Shown here one piece after another: positions 16,973 to 26,321 of a stretch of 64,000 bases of DNA (the stretch's first letter is position 1; the number at the start of each line of letters is the position of its first letter). A program made the position numbers and the translations under genes. Source of the stretch: Alphaproteobacteria bacterium (GTDB lineage: Bacteria; Pseudomonadota; Alphaproteobacteria; Caulobacterales; Caulobacteraceae); contig JAHJME010000012.1 of assembly GCA_018821435.1 (NCBI GenBank), forward strand, positions 1 through 64,000. The letters run 5' to 3'. The notes beneath the pieces are model-generated. The model ran no database searches. It was not told the origin of the DNA and saw only the letters and a list, made by a program, of their open reading frames with translations.

Positions 16973-18514
16973 ATGCCGACGCGGCTTCCGAGCTTCTGGA
17001 TCAAGGCGACCCTGGCCGTGGTCGTGGTGGCGGCCGGCGATCTGCTGCTGTGGCGGGCCGACGGCCTGGGTCTGAACTTCGCGCTCTTCAACCTGGCCTG
17101 GGTCGCAGCCCTCATCCTTGCGCGGCCGATGCTGTGGCGCAGCCGTCTTGCGCGCGTCGCCGGCCTCGTCGCCGTGGCCCTGGCGCTGCTGCAGGTCGAA
17201 CGGCCGACGCTGATGGGCTGGCTGCTGTTCCTGCTGGCCCTGGGCGTCGCCGCGCTGGCGCCCCGGGCGCATGCGGGCGACGACGGCTGGCGCTGGTTTC
17301 AACGGCTCTTCTTGGGCGGGTGCAAGGCGCTGATCGGCCCGCTGTTCGATGTTCAGCGCGTGCTGAAGGCGCGGGCCCGCGGGGGACCCGTGCGGATCAC
17401 GATCATGTTGGCAGGCGCGGCCCTGCCGGTGGTGGGCGGGATCATCTTCCTGTCGCTGTTCGCCAGCGCCAATCCGGTGATCGGCGAAGCGCTGGGCGAC
17501 TGGCGTCTGCCCGAGCTGGACGGCGGGCGGCTGTTCCTCTGGGTCGTCGTCGGGCTGGCGGTCTGGGCCGTGCTGCGGCCCCGCGGCCTGCGGCGCACCT
17601 GGGCGGCGCCGGGGCTGGAGGGCGACCTTAAGCTCGCGGGCGTGGGCACGATCTCGCTCACCGTCTCGCTGGGCCTGTTCAACCTGATCTTCGCGTTGCA
17701 GAACGGCCTGGACATCGCCTACCTGTGGAGCGGCGCGGGCCTGCCCAAGGGCGTGAGCTTCGCCGACTACGCCCACCGGGGCGCCTATCCGCTGATCGCC
17801 ACGGCGCTGCTGGCCGGCCTGTTCGTGCTGGTGTTCCTGCGCCCCGGCTCGGCGACCGCCGCCAACCGGACGGTGCGTGTGCTGGTCACCCTTTGGATCG
17901 TGCAGAACCTGTTCCTGGTGGCGTCCACGGCGCTGCGGACCGTGGACTATGTCGAGGTCTATTCCCTGACGCGGATGCGGATCGCGGCCCTGCTTTGGAT
18001 GGCGGTGGTGGCGACGGGCCTGGTGCTGATCACTTGGCGGCTGCTGCGGGCCAAGAGCTCCGGCTGGCTGATCAACGCCAATCTGCGGGTCGCGGGCGTG
18101 GTCCTGGTTCTCTGCAGCGTCGTCGACCTGGGCGCGGTCTCGGCCGCGTGGAACACCCGTCACGCCCGAGAGGTCGGCGGCGCGGGCGTCGCCCTCGACC
18201 TCTGCTACATGGACGATGTCGATGGCGCGGCCATCGTGTCCCTGGCGGAACTTGAGACGCGTCTTCCGGTCGGCGATTTCCGTGAACGCGTCGACTGGAA
18301 GCGGCAGAACCTCACGGCCCTGGTGGCGAAGAATCAGCGCGACTGGCGGACGTGGCGCTGGCGCGACGCGCGCCGGCTGGCCCGCGCCCACGCGCTGTTC
18401 CCCATCTATACGCCCGATCCCTGGCCGGGTCAGCGCGACTGCAACGGCCACCGTATGCCATTGCCGCCGAAAGCCGCGCCTCCATTGACGCCCACCCCGA
18501 ACCCCGGAACATGA
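16973..18514 (+). CDS. DUF4173/DUF4153-type membrane protein
   Basis: A 513-aa integral membrane protein with roughly ten hydrophobic helices from residue 10 to about 390 (for example LAVVVVAAGDLLLW, GWLLFLLALGVAAL, LFLWVVVGLAVWAVL). A charged, probably extracytoplasmic C-terminal part contains LCYMDDVDGAAIVSLAELE and RDWRTWRWRDARRL. This is the usual look of the DUF4173 family, whose function is unknown. GGGGA lies 8 bases before the ATG. Its stop overlaps the response regulator start (ATGA at 18511-18514), and that gene overlaps the kinase, so all three are translationally coupled. It may supply the signal to the kinase or be its effector; neither is shown. Confidence 0.75.
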   Translation: MPTRLPSFWIKATLAVVVVAAGDLLLWRADGLGLNFALFNLAWVAALILARPMLWRSRLARVAGLVAVALALLQVERPTLMGWLLFLLALGVAALAPRAHAGDDGWRWFQRLFLGGCKALIGPLFDVQRVLKARARGGPVRITIMLAGAALPVVGGIIFLSLFASANPVIGEALGDWRLPELDGGRLFLWVVVGLAVWAVLRPRGLRRTWAAPGLEGDLKLAGVGTISLTVSLGLFNLIFALQNGLDIAYLWSGAGLPKGVSFADYAHRGAYPLIATALLAGLFVLVFLRPGSATAANRTVRVLVTLWIVQNLFLVASTALRTVDYVEVYSLTRMRIAALLWMAVVATGLVLITWRLLRAKSSGWLINANLRVAGVVLVLCSVVDLGAVSAAWNTRHAREVGGAGVALDLCYMDDVDGAAIVSLAELETRLPVGDFRERVDWKRQNLTALVAKNQRDWRTWRWRDARRLARAHALFPIYTPDPWPGQRDCNGHRMPLPPKAAPPLTPTPNPGT

Positions 18515-19218
18515 GCCCCATGCCACAGGTCCTCGTCGTCGACGACGATCCCCACATCCGCCAGCTCCTGGTGTTCGCCTTGGAGAAGGCCGGTCTCGGC
18601 GCCCGCGAGGCCGAGGACGGCGAGGCCGCGCTTGCCTCGGTGGACCAGCAGCGCCCCGACCTGGTGGTGCTGGACATCAACATGCCCAAGCTGGACGGAC
18701 TGGAGGTCTGCCGCCGCCTTCGGGCGCAGGGCGACATTCCGATCCTGTTCCTGTCGTCCCGCGACGACGAGATCGACCGCATCCTGGGCATCGAGCTGGG
18801 CGCCGACGACTATGTCGTCAAGCCGTTCAGCCCGCGCGAAGTCGTGGCCCGCGTCCAGGCGATCCTGCGCCGCGCCCGCGCGCCGGCGGCCAAGCCGACC
18901 CAGGCGATCATGAGCCAGGGCCGCCTGGCGCTGGACCCCGAGAGCTGGATCGCCCGCTGGGGCGACAAAGAGGTGGCGCTGACGGTCACCGAGTTCGGCA
19001 TCCTGCGCATCCTGCTGGGCGCGCCCTCGCGGGTCTTCAGCCGCGACGCGATCATCGACAACCTGCACGGCCCGGGCTTCGCCATTACCGACCGCACCAT
19101 CGACAGCCATGTGCGCAACCTGCGCGGCAAGTTCGCCGCGCTGGGCGGCGGCGACGTGGTCGAGACCCGCGCGGGCGTCGGCTATCGGCTGGGACCCTGC
19201 CTCGGCCAGATGGCGTGA
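18511..19218 (+). CDS. OmpR-family response regulator
   Basis: A 235-aa DNA-binding response regulator. The receiver domain (about 1-118) has the acidic pair VVDDDP, the phosphoacceptor Asp in VVLDINMPKLDG, the Ser of LSSRDDE and the Lys of VVKPFSP. A winged-helix domain (about 135-228) follows, with TVTEFGILRILL, DRTIDSHVRNLRGKF and GVGYRLG. The ATG at 18511 overlaps the previous stop (ATGA); a second ATG at 18520 is possible. It is followed by its kinase with a GTGA overlap. CCTGCACA repeats upstream of the operon are candidate binding sites. The regulon cannot be read from sequence. Confidence 0.92.
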   Translation: MSPMPQVLVVDDDPHIRQLLVFALEKAGLGAREAEDGEAALASVDQQRPDLVVLDINMPKLDGLEVCRRLRAQGDIPILFLSSRDDEIDRILGIELGADDYVVKPFSPREVVARVQAILRRARAPAAKPTQAIMSQGRLALDPESWIARWGDKEVALTVTEFGILRILLGAPSRVFSRDAIIDNLHGPGFAITDRTIDSHVRNLRGKFAALGGGDVVETRAGVGYRLGPCLGQMA

Positions 19219-20774
19219 TCGCGCGGCTGAAGGACCTGATCGCGCCGTTGTGGCCGGCGCTGCGCCTGCGGACGATCCTGTTCGGCGTGCTGGTGTTCGC
19301 CGCCGCCATGCCGGCGATCGGCGCGATCTCGCTGCGGGTCTACGAGAACACCTTGGTCCGGCAGACCGAGGCCGAGCTGGTGGCCCAAGGCGCGGCGCTG
19401 ACGGCGGTGGCCGCCGTCGGCTGGCCCGGCGCGCCAAAGCCCGTCGCGCGGCCGGACAAGCCGCCGGACGGCTACTTCCGGCCCGAGTTCACCACTATCG
19501 ACCTCAGCCGCGATCCTGTCCTGCCGGAGCGCCCGACGCCGCGTCGCGCCCGCCAGGCGCCCGATCCCCAGGCCGTGGGCGTCGCGCGGGCGATGGAGCC
19601 GGTGCTGGAGCGGACGACGCGCACGACCCTGGCCTCGGCCGTCGTGCTGGATCGTCACGGCGTCTCGATGGACGGCGAGGACTATTCGGGCCTGCCCGAG
19701 GTGAAGGCGGCGCTGGGCGGCCGGTCCCGCACCGTGCTGCGCGAGAACGGCGACTTCCAGCGCCGCTACCGTTTCGAATGGCTGTCCAAGGCCGGCGGCA
19801 TCCGCCTGCACCATGCCCGGCCGATCCTGGTCGGCGGCCGGGTGCAGGGCGTCGTGCTGCTGTCCCGCTCCCCGCGCGCTTTGTTCCGTGGGCTCTACGA
19901 GGATCGTGGCAAGTTCGCGCTGGCGGCGGCGGTGATCCTGGCGCTGGTCGGGCTGTTGTCGGGGCTGATCTCGCGCGGGGTGACCCGGCCCATCGAAAAG
20001 CTCAGCGCGGCGGCGCGCGAGGTGGCCGGCGGGGGCGGGGAGATTCCACGCACGCCCCGCACCGCCGCCATCGAGGTCCGCGACCTGTACGAAGATTTCC
20101 GCGCCATGGCCGAGCGGATCGAGCGCCGGTCGGGATACCTGCGCGACTTCGCCGCCGCCGTCAGCCACGAGTTCAAGACCCCGCTGGCCGGGATCGGCGG
20201 GGCGGTGGAGCTGCTGCAGGACCACTTCGAGACCATGTCGCCGGAGGAGCGGCGACGCTTCCTCGACAACATCGCCGGCGACAGCGACCGCCTGAACCAG
20301 CTGGTCACCCGGCTGCTGGACCTGGCGCGGGCCGACATGGCCAGCGCGGAGGCCGGCGCCGCCACCGACCTCGCCGCGCCGGTGCGACGCGCCGCCGACG
20401 CCGCGGGTTTCCCCGTGGCGGTGGATATCTCCCGCGAGATCCCGCCCGTCGCGGCGCCGTTGACCACGCTTGAAAGCGTTCTGACGATCCTGCTGCAGAA
20501 CGCCCGTCAGGCCGGGGCCCGCCACGCCACGGTGAGCGCCACGCTGGAGGGGGCGGAAGTGATCCTGAGGGTGACCGACGACGGGCCGGGCGTTCCGGTC
20601 GCCGACCGCGACCGCCTGTTCGAGCCGTTCTTCACCAGCCGCCGCGCCGAGGGCGGGACGGGCCTGGGCCTGTCCATCGCGCGCTCGCTCCTGGCGGCCA
20701 GCCACGCGCGGATCGACCTGGCCGAAGCCGGGCAGGGCGCGGCGTTCCGGGTGATCCTGCCGAGAGCCGATTAG
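19215..20774 (+). CDS. Membrane sensor histidine kinase
   Basis: Cognate kinase of the preceding regulator, 519 aa. An N-terminal helix (TILFGVLVFAAAMPAIGAISL) and a second helix (ALAAAVILALVGLLSGLI, near 235) enclose a periplasmic sensor region of about 190 residues that matches no ligand-binding fold I recognise. HAMP (about 255-310), HisKA with the phosphoacceptor His in AVSHEFKTPLAG (near 318) and HATPase_c follow. The N box is LLQNARQAG, the G1 box DDGPGVP, and the G2 box GGTGLGLSIA. The start is GTG 19215, overlapping the regulator stop as GTGA. The ATP-binding boxes look intact, so it should be active. Confidence 0.92.
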   Translation: MIARLKDLIAPLWPALRLRTILFGVLVFAAAMPAIGAISLRVYENTLVRQTEAELVAQGAALTAVAAVGWPGAPKPVARPDKPPDGYFRPEFTTIDLSRDPVLPERPTPRRARQAPDPQAVGVARAMEPVLERTTRTTLASAVVLDRHGVSMDGEDYSGLPEVKAALGGRSRTVLRENGDFQRRYRFEWLSKAGGIRLHHARPILVGGRVQGVVLLSRSPRALFRGLYEDRGKFALAAAVILALVGLLSGLISRGVTRPIEKLSAAAREVAGGGGEIPRTPRTAAIEVRDLYEDFRAMAERIERRSGYLRDFAAAVSHEFKTPLAGIGGAVELLQDHFETMSPEERRRFLDNIAGDSDRLNQLVTRLLDLARADMASAEAGAATDLAAPVRRAADAAGFPVAVDISREIPPVAAPLTTLESVLTILLQNARQAGARHATVSATLEGAEVILRVTDDGPGVPVADRDRLFEPFFTSRRAEGGTGLGLSIARSLLAASHARIDLAEAGQGAAFRVILPRAD

Positions 20775-20838
20775 GCCTGCACGGGATCTCCATCGGCCGG
20801 ACCGCTGCGCCTGCACGGCGCGGCGTCACGTTCACGTC

Positions 20839-21042
20839 ATGGACAAGCCCTTCTTCCCCACCACCGGCGGGTGCACGTTCGTCCTGGAAGCCGCCGGTGA
20901 GGCCTGGTCCTGGCGGCTGACCACGCCGGACGGCGCGCATGTCGGAGGCCTCGCCCCCGACCGCAGCGCGGCCGGCAGGTCGGCCGCCTTCGCGGCCTCC
21001 GCCGTAAGCGCGCTGCGCCGGACGCGAGAACGCCGGTTCTAG
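20839..21042 (+). CDS. Small hypothetical protein (67 aa)
   Basis: A short reading frame after the sensor kinase. The product begins MDKPFFPTTGGCTFVLEAAGEAW and has a beta-rich first half and an alanine/arginine-rich second half (SAAFAASAVSALRRTRERRF). This pattern recalls small YegP/DUF1508-like domains, but the match is weak. It ends 4 bases into the convergent NTF2-like gene (21039-21042). Codon usage resembles its neighbours. No ribosome site is obvious before ATG 20839. It may be a real small gene or a chance frame. Confidence 0.45.
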   Translation: MDKPFFPTTGGCTFVLEAAGEAWSWRLTTPDGAHVGGLAPDRSAAGRSAAFAASAVSALRRTRERRF

Positions 21043-21413
21043 CTCAGCGTGACGTAGAGCTCGTTCTCGATCGCCCACTGGCCGCGGACATTCCGCCAGG
21101 TCGCCAGGTAGGTCCCGCTGAGCTCGGCGTCGGCATAGAGGCCCGTCCAGCGCCCGGCCTCGGCCGCGCGGGCGCCCTCGGCGTCCAGGCGCACGGTCTC
21201 GGTTTCGCGGATGTAGGTCTTGAAGTCCGGGTCGGCGAACTGTGCCGCGAACGCCGCGATCACCGCGTCCACGCCCAGGATCAGCCCGCCGTCGCCGACG
21301 ATCAGCGTCACGTCGGCCAGGAAGAACGGCCGCAGCCGTTCCGCCTCATGCGCCGCGATCAGCTTGTTGGTCAGCCTGCGCCGCGCGCGGATCGCGTCGT
21401 CCGGCGCCGGCAT
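21039..21413 (-). CDS. SnoaL/NTF2-like fold protein
   Basis: A 124-aa protein of the DUF4440/SnoaL-like group, small alpha+beta cone folds used as isomerases, hydrolases or binding modules. Visible features: an amphipathic N-terminal helix (IRARRRLTNKLIAAHEAERLR), the strand pair DVTLIVGDGGLILG, the central FAAQFADPDFKTYIRETE, and the last strands ETGR-like AEAGRWTGLY and LATWRNVRGQWAIENELYVTL. No signal peptide, so cytoplasmic. It lies 4 bases downstream of the alpha/beta hydrolase gene and is probably cotranscribed with it. Substrate unknown. Confidence 0.75.
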   Translation of the reverse strand: MPAPDDAIRARRRLTNKLIAAHEAERLRPFFLADVTLIVGDGGLILGVDAVIAAFAAQFADPDFKTYIRETETVRLDAEGARAAEAGRWTGLYADAELSGTYLATWRNVRGQWAIENELYVTLS

Positions 21414-21417
21414 GGCG

Positions 21418-22068
21418 CTAGGCCGGGTTGGCCGCCAGGCGCTTGTCCAGATAGGTCCCCACCCGGCGTTCGACTTCCGGCAGGTTCTCCATCCAGAAGT
21501 GGCTGGCGCCCTCGACCACGTCGTAGTCGATGACGATGCCCTTCTGGGTGCGCAGCTTGGAAACCACGCGTTCCACGTCCAGCGGCGGCACGACGGTGTC
21601 GTTCTGGCCGTGCAGGATCAGGCCCGAGGCCGGGCAGGGGGCCAGGAACGAGAAGTCGTAGGCGTTGGTCGGGGGCGACACCGAGATGAAGCCGTCCGTC
21701 TCGGGCCGGCGCATCAGCAGCTGCATCCCCACCCAGGCGCCGAACGAATAGCCGGCCACCCAGCACTGCGAGGCCGCGGGGTTGGTGGACTGCAGCCAGT
21801 CCAACGCCGTGGCCGCGTCGGCCAGTTCGCCGATGCCGCCGTCGAATTCGCCCTGGGACCGGCCCACGCCGCGGAAGTTGAACCGCAGGACCGAGAAGCC
21901 GCGCTTCATGAACAGGTGGAAGAGCTGCACGGCCACCGGATTGTTCATCTGGCCGCCCGCCTTGGGGTGAGGGTGCAGGATCAAGGCGACCGGTGCGGTC
22001 TCGCTCTTGCCCTGGGTGTAGCGCCCCTCGATCCGTCCAACTGCGCCGGTCAGAACTATCTCTGGCAT
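21418..22068 (-). CDS. Alpha/beta hydrolase (dienelactone hydrolase-like fold)
   Basis: A 216-aa single-domain hydrolase. The strand-turn LILHPHPKAGGQMNN near the start and RFNFRGVGRSQG are typical of the bacterial group resembling human CGI-58/YqiA-like esterases. The nucleophile elbow is GYSFGAW (Ser), the acid candidate is Asp in HGQNDTVVPP, and the base is His in GASHFWME. No signal peptide. The ATG at 22068 is preceded by GAGAG. It is divergent from the iscR-suf operon and followed immediately by the NTF2-like gene. Members of this group are often annotated only as alpha/beta hydrolases; the substrate is unknown. Confidence 0.85.
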   Translation of the reverse strand: MPEIVLTGAVGRIEGRYTQGKSETAPVALILHPHPKAGGQMNNPVAVQLFHLFMKRGFSVLRFNFRGVGRSQGEFDGGIGELADAATALDWLQSTNPAASQCWVAGYSFGAWVGMQLLMRRPETDGFISVSPPTNAYDFSFLAPCPASGLILHGQNDTVVPPLDVERVVSKLRTQKGIVIDYDVVEGASHFWMENLPEVERRVGTYLDKRLAANPA

Positions 22069-22091
22069 TCGTGGTCTCTCATCCGTCCGGA

Positions 22092-22124
22092 ATACTTGAC
22101 TGCTGTGCTGGGTCTTCCTAAGTC
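22092..22124 (+). promoter_or_regulatory. Candidate iscR-suf promoter with IscR-like half-site
   Basis: TTGACT at 22096-22101 is one base from the sigma-70 -35 consensus and sits 17 bases before TAAGTC (22119-22124), a weak -10. The overlapping ATACTTGACT (22092-22101) matches the left half of type-1 IscR sites. The right half is not conserved. If used, transcription would begin about 95 bases before the iscR start. Confidence 0.4.
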
Positions 22125-22226
22125 GCAGCCTATCCGGCGCGACCTGTTTTGGGAGCCCTGCGCGAAGGCGGGGCTAATAACATAGGCGGCCCCGGATGCG
22201 CGCGAAAACTGCATCGGGTCAAAACC

Positions 22227-22655
22227 ATGCGTCTCTCCACGAAAGGCCGCTACGCCGTGATGGCGATGGCCGACCTCGCGCGCCGCGAGGGCGACGCCTG
22301 CCGGGCCGTGGCCCTGGCCGACATCGCCACGCGTCAGGAAATCTCGCTGAGCTATCTGGAGCAGCTGTTCGCGCGCCTGCGCCGCAAGGGGCTGGTGAAG
22401 AGCTCGCGCGGCCCCGGCGGCGGCTATCGCCTGGCCCGCACCGCCGACACCACCACCATCGCCGAGATTGTCCATGCCGTGGACGAACCGCTGCACGCCA
22501 CCCGCTGCGAGAAGGCCGGGCAGGGCTGCATGATCCGCGGCGAACGCTGCCTGACCCACGACCTCTGGGCCGACCTGGGCGACAAGATCGAGGACTACCT
22601 GGCCTCGGTTAGCCTGGCCGACGTCATCGGCGGAAGGCTGCGCCGCGCCGCATGA
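22227..22655 (+). CDS. iscR: Rrf2-family Fe-S regulator, IscR type
   Basis: A 142-aa winged-helix repressor that senses Fe-S cluster supply. The helix-turn-helix is MRLSTKGRYAVMAMADLA with EISLSYLEQLFARLRRKGLV. The recognition wing SSRGPGGGYRLAR follows. The cluster ligands are Cys94, Cys101, Cys108 and His111 (RCEKAGQGC, GERCLTH), spacing 6/6/2, close to the 5/5/2 of E. coli IscR, so it should hold a [2Fe-2S] cluster. I start it at ATG 22227, where the family begins; an upstream extension in frame has no support. Its stop overlaps the next ATG (22652-22655). Sitting first in the suf operon, it probably represses it when clusters are plentiful. Confidence 0.92.
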   Translation: MRLSTKGRYAVMAMADLARREGDACRAVALADIATRQEISLSYLEQLFARLRRKGLVKSSRGPGGGYRLARTADTTTIAEIVHAVDEPLHATRCEKAGQGCMIRGERCLTHDLWADLGDKIEDYLASVSLADVIGGRLRRAA

Positions 22656-23772
22656 GCGTCTACCTGGACCATAACGCCACCACGCGGGTCCGCCCCGAGG
22701 CGGTCGCCGCCGTGGCGCGCGCGCTGGAGACCGTGGGCAATCCGTCCTCGGTCCATGCGGCCGGCCGCGCGGCGCGCGCGGTGATGGAGCAGGCGCGGTC
22801 GCACGTGGCGGCGCTGATCGCAGCCCCGGCCTCGACCGTGATCTTCACGGGTGGCGGCACCGAAGCCAACGCCCTGGCCATCCTGAGTGCGGTCGCCACC
22901 GGCAGCCGTCGGCTGATCGTCTCGGCCATCGAGCACGACAGCGTGCTGGAGAGCGCCAAGGCGTCGGACGCCGCGGTGGAATACCTGCCGGTCGACGCCA
23001 ATGGCGTGGCCGACCTGGCCTGGCTGCGCGACCGACTGGCGGCGTGGGACGCGGGCGATGGCCGGCCCTTCGTGGCGCTGATGCTGGCCAACAACGAAAC
23101 CGGCGTGGTCCAGCCCGTGGCGGAGGCCGCCGAGCTGGTCCGGGCCGCGAACGGCTGGCTGCACGTCGATGCGATCCAGGCCGCGGGCAAGATCCCGGTC
23201 GACAGCCGCGCCATCGGCGCCGACACCCTGGCGGTCTCGGCCCACAAGATCGGCGGCACGCAGGGCGTCGGCGCCCTGACGTTCGGCCCGCGCGCCACGA
23301 TGGTCCGCGTCCAGCACGGCGGCGGCCAGGAGCGCGGGCGTCGGGCCGGAACCGAGAATATCCCCGGAATCAGCGGCTTCGGCGCGGCGGCCAAGGCCGT
23401 GTCGGCCAGCCCCGACACCGCCGGACGCGATGCCGCCGCCGCACGCCTCAAGGCCGCCGGGGCCATCGTCCTGGGCGAGCGCGAGCCGCGACTGCCCAAC
23501 ACCCTGTGCGTCGCCACGCCTGGCTGGGACGCCGAACGCCAGGTAATGGCCCTGGACTTGGCCGGCGTGATGGTCAGCGCTGGGTCGGCCTGCTCGTCGG
23601 GCAAGGTCAAGGTCAGCCATGTCCTGATCGCCATGGGCCATGCCGACCTGGCCGCCAGCGCGATCCGCGTGTCGGGCGGCTGGGACACCACCGAACAAGA
23701 TTGGAGCCGGTTCGCCGACGCGTGGCTGGAAGCCCACGCCCGTCACGCCGCGCGCCGGAAGGAAGTCGCCTG

Positions 23773-23773
<1 letters not shown>
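22652..23773 (+). CDS. Cysteine desulfurase, NifS/IscS-type
   Basis: PLP enzyme that removes sulfur from cysteine. The 373-aa product begins [17 protein letters not shown], the class I (IscS/NifS) signature. It has the PLP lysine in [10 protein letters not shown] (near 198) and the persulfide cysteine in [11 protein letters not shown] (near 313). [10 protein letters not shown] and [10 protein letters not shown] are conserved blocks. It is shorter than typical IscS (about 400 aa) and lies in a suf operon that also holds a SufS, so the cell has two types in one transcript. It overlaps iscR by ATGA, and its TGA shares a base with the sufB ATG. Whether it feeds SufB or another acceptor such as tRNA thiolation is unknown. 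Confidence 0.9.
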
Positions 23774-25238
<1,465 letters not shown>

Positions 25239-25242
<4 letters not shown>

Positions 25243-25550
25243 GCCGGCCCATCCACGACGGCGAACTGACGGCGACCGACGCCGACGGCCAGATGCTGCG
25301 TGAATGGGACGGCGTCGTCCTGGTCCGCGCCCTGAGCGTCACCGCCGCCGGCAACCAGGATCCCGCGCCGACCGAGATCCCCGCCGGCACGCGGGCGACC
25401 GCGATCACCCTGCTGGATCCCGAGGCCGGCCTGTTCGACCTGGAATGCTACCTGGACGCGGCCGGCGACGCCTATGCCTTCGCCCAAGGCGTCGGGGCCG
25501 ACGTCCGCGTGGTCGAGAAGATCGAAGACAAGAAGGCGGTCGAGCTTTGA
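25239..25550 (+). CDS. Uncharacterised 103-aa protein in the suf operon
   Basis: A small acidic soluble protein between sufB and sufC. It begins [20 protein letters not shown] and contains [19 protein letters not shown], a run [20 protein letters not shown], and ends [12 protein letters not shown]. No metal motif: it has a single Cys. It overlaps the sufB stop (ATGA at 25239-25242), so it is translated with SufB. Only 24 bases separate it from sufC. Its codon and base composition match the operon. I do not recognise a family. Position argues for a role in Fe-S assembly, for example a SufB or SufC partner, but that is inference only. Confidence 0.8.
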
Positions 25551-25574
25551 CCGCCGCCCGGAGCACTTGACGTA

Positions 25575-26321
25575 ATGCTGTCTGTTTCCAACCTCCACGC
25601 CACCGTCGACGACAAGGAGATCCTGAAGGGTCTGAGCCTCGACGTGCCTGCCGGCGAGGTCCACGCGATCATGGGGCCGAACGGCGCCGGCAAGTCGACG
25701 TTGAGCTATGTGCTGACTGGCCGCCAGGGCTATGAGGTGACGCAAGGCGGCGCGACGCTGGACGGCGAGGATCTGCTGGCGCTGGAAGCCAATGAGCGGG
25801 CGGCCAAGGGCGTGTTCCTGTCGTTCCAGTATCCGCTGGAGATCCCCGGCGTCCCGGCCCTGACCTTCATCCGCACGGCGCTGAACGCCCAGAAGAAGGC
25901 GCGCGGCGAGCCCGAGGTGACCGCGCCCGAGTTCCTGAAGCTGGCCCGCGCCAAGGCCGCCGAGCTGAAGATCGACTTCGACATGCTGAAGCGGGCGCTG
26001 AACGTCGGCTTCTCGGGCGGCGAGAAGAAGCGGATGGAGATCTTCCAGATGGCGATGCTGTCGCCCCGCTTCCTCATTCTGGACGAGACGGACAGCGGCC
26101 TGGACGTCGACGCCCTGCGCATCGTGGCGGATGGGGTGAATGCGCTGCGCTCGCCTGAGCGCGCCATGCTGGTGATCACGCACTACCAGCGCCTGCTGGA
26201 CTACATCAAACCCGACCGCGTCCACGTGCTGGCGGGCGGGAAGATCGTGGCCTCGGGCGGGCCGGAACTGGCGCTCGAGCTGGAGCGCGAAGGCTACGAG
26301 AAGTACGCGAGGGCCGCGTGA
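25575..26321 (+). CDS. sufC: Fe-S assembly ATPase SufC
   Basis: ABC-type ATPase of the SufBC2D complex; ATP hydrolysis drives the scaffold shape change needed for cluster building. 248 aa. Walker A is GPNGAGKST, the Q-loop lies in SFQYPLEIPG, the signature is SGGEKKRMEIFQMA, Walker B with its catalytic Glu is LILDETDSGLDVDAL, and the H-loop is VITHYQR. It lacks membrane segments, as expected for this soluble ABC protein. The sufD ATG overlaps its stop (26318-26321). Confidence 0.96.
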   Translation: MLSVSNLHATVDDKEILKGLSLDVPAGEVHAIMGPNGAGKSTLSYVLTGRQGYEVTQGGATLDGEDLLALEANERAAKGVFLSFQYPLEIPGVPALTFIRTALNAQKKARGEPEVTAPEFLKLARAKAAELKIDFDMLKRALNVGFSGGEKKRMEIFQMAMLSPRFLILDETDSGLDVDALRIVADGVNALRSPERAMLVITHYQRLLDYIKPDRVHVLAGGKIVASGGPELALELEREGYEKYARAA

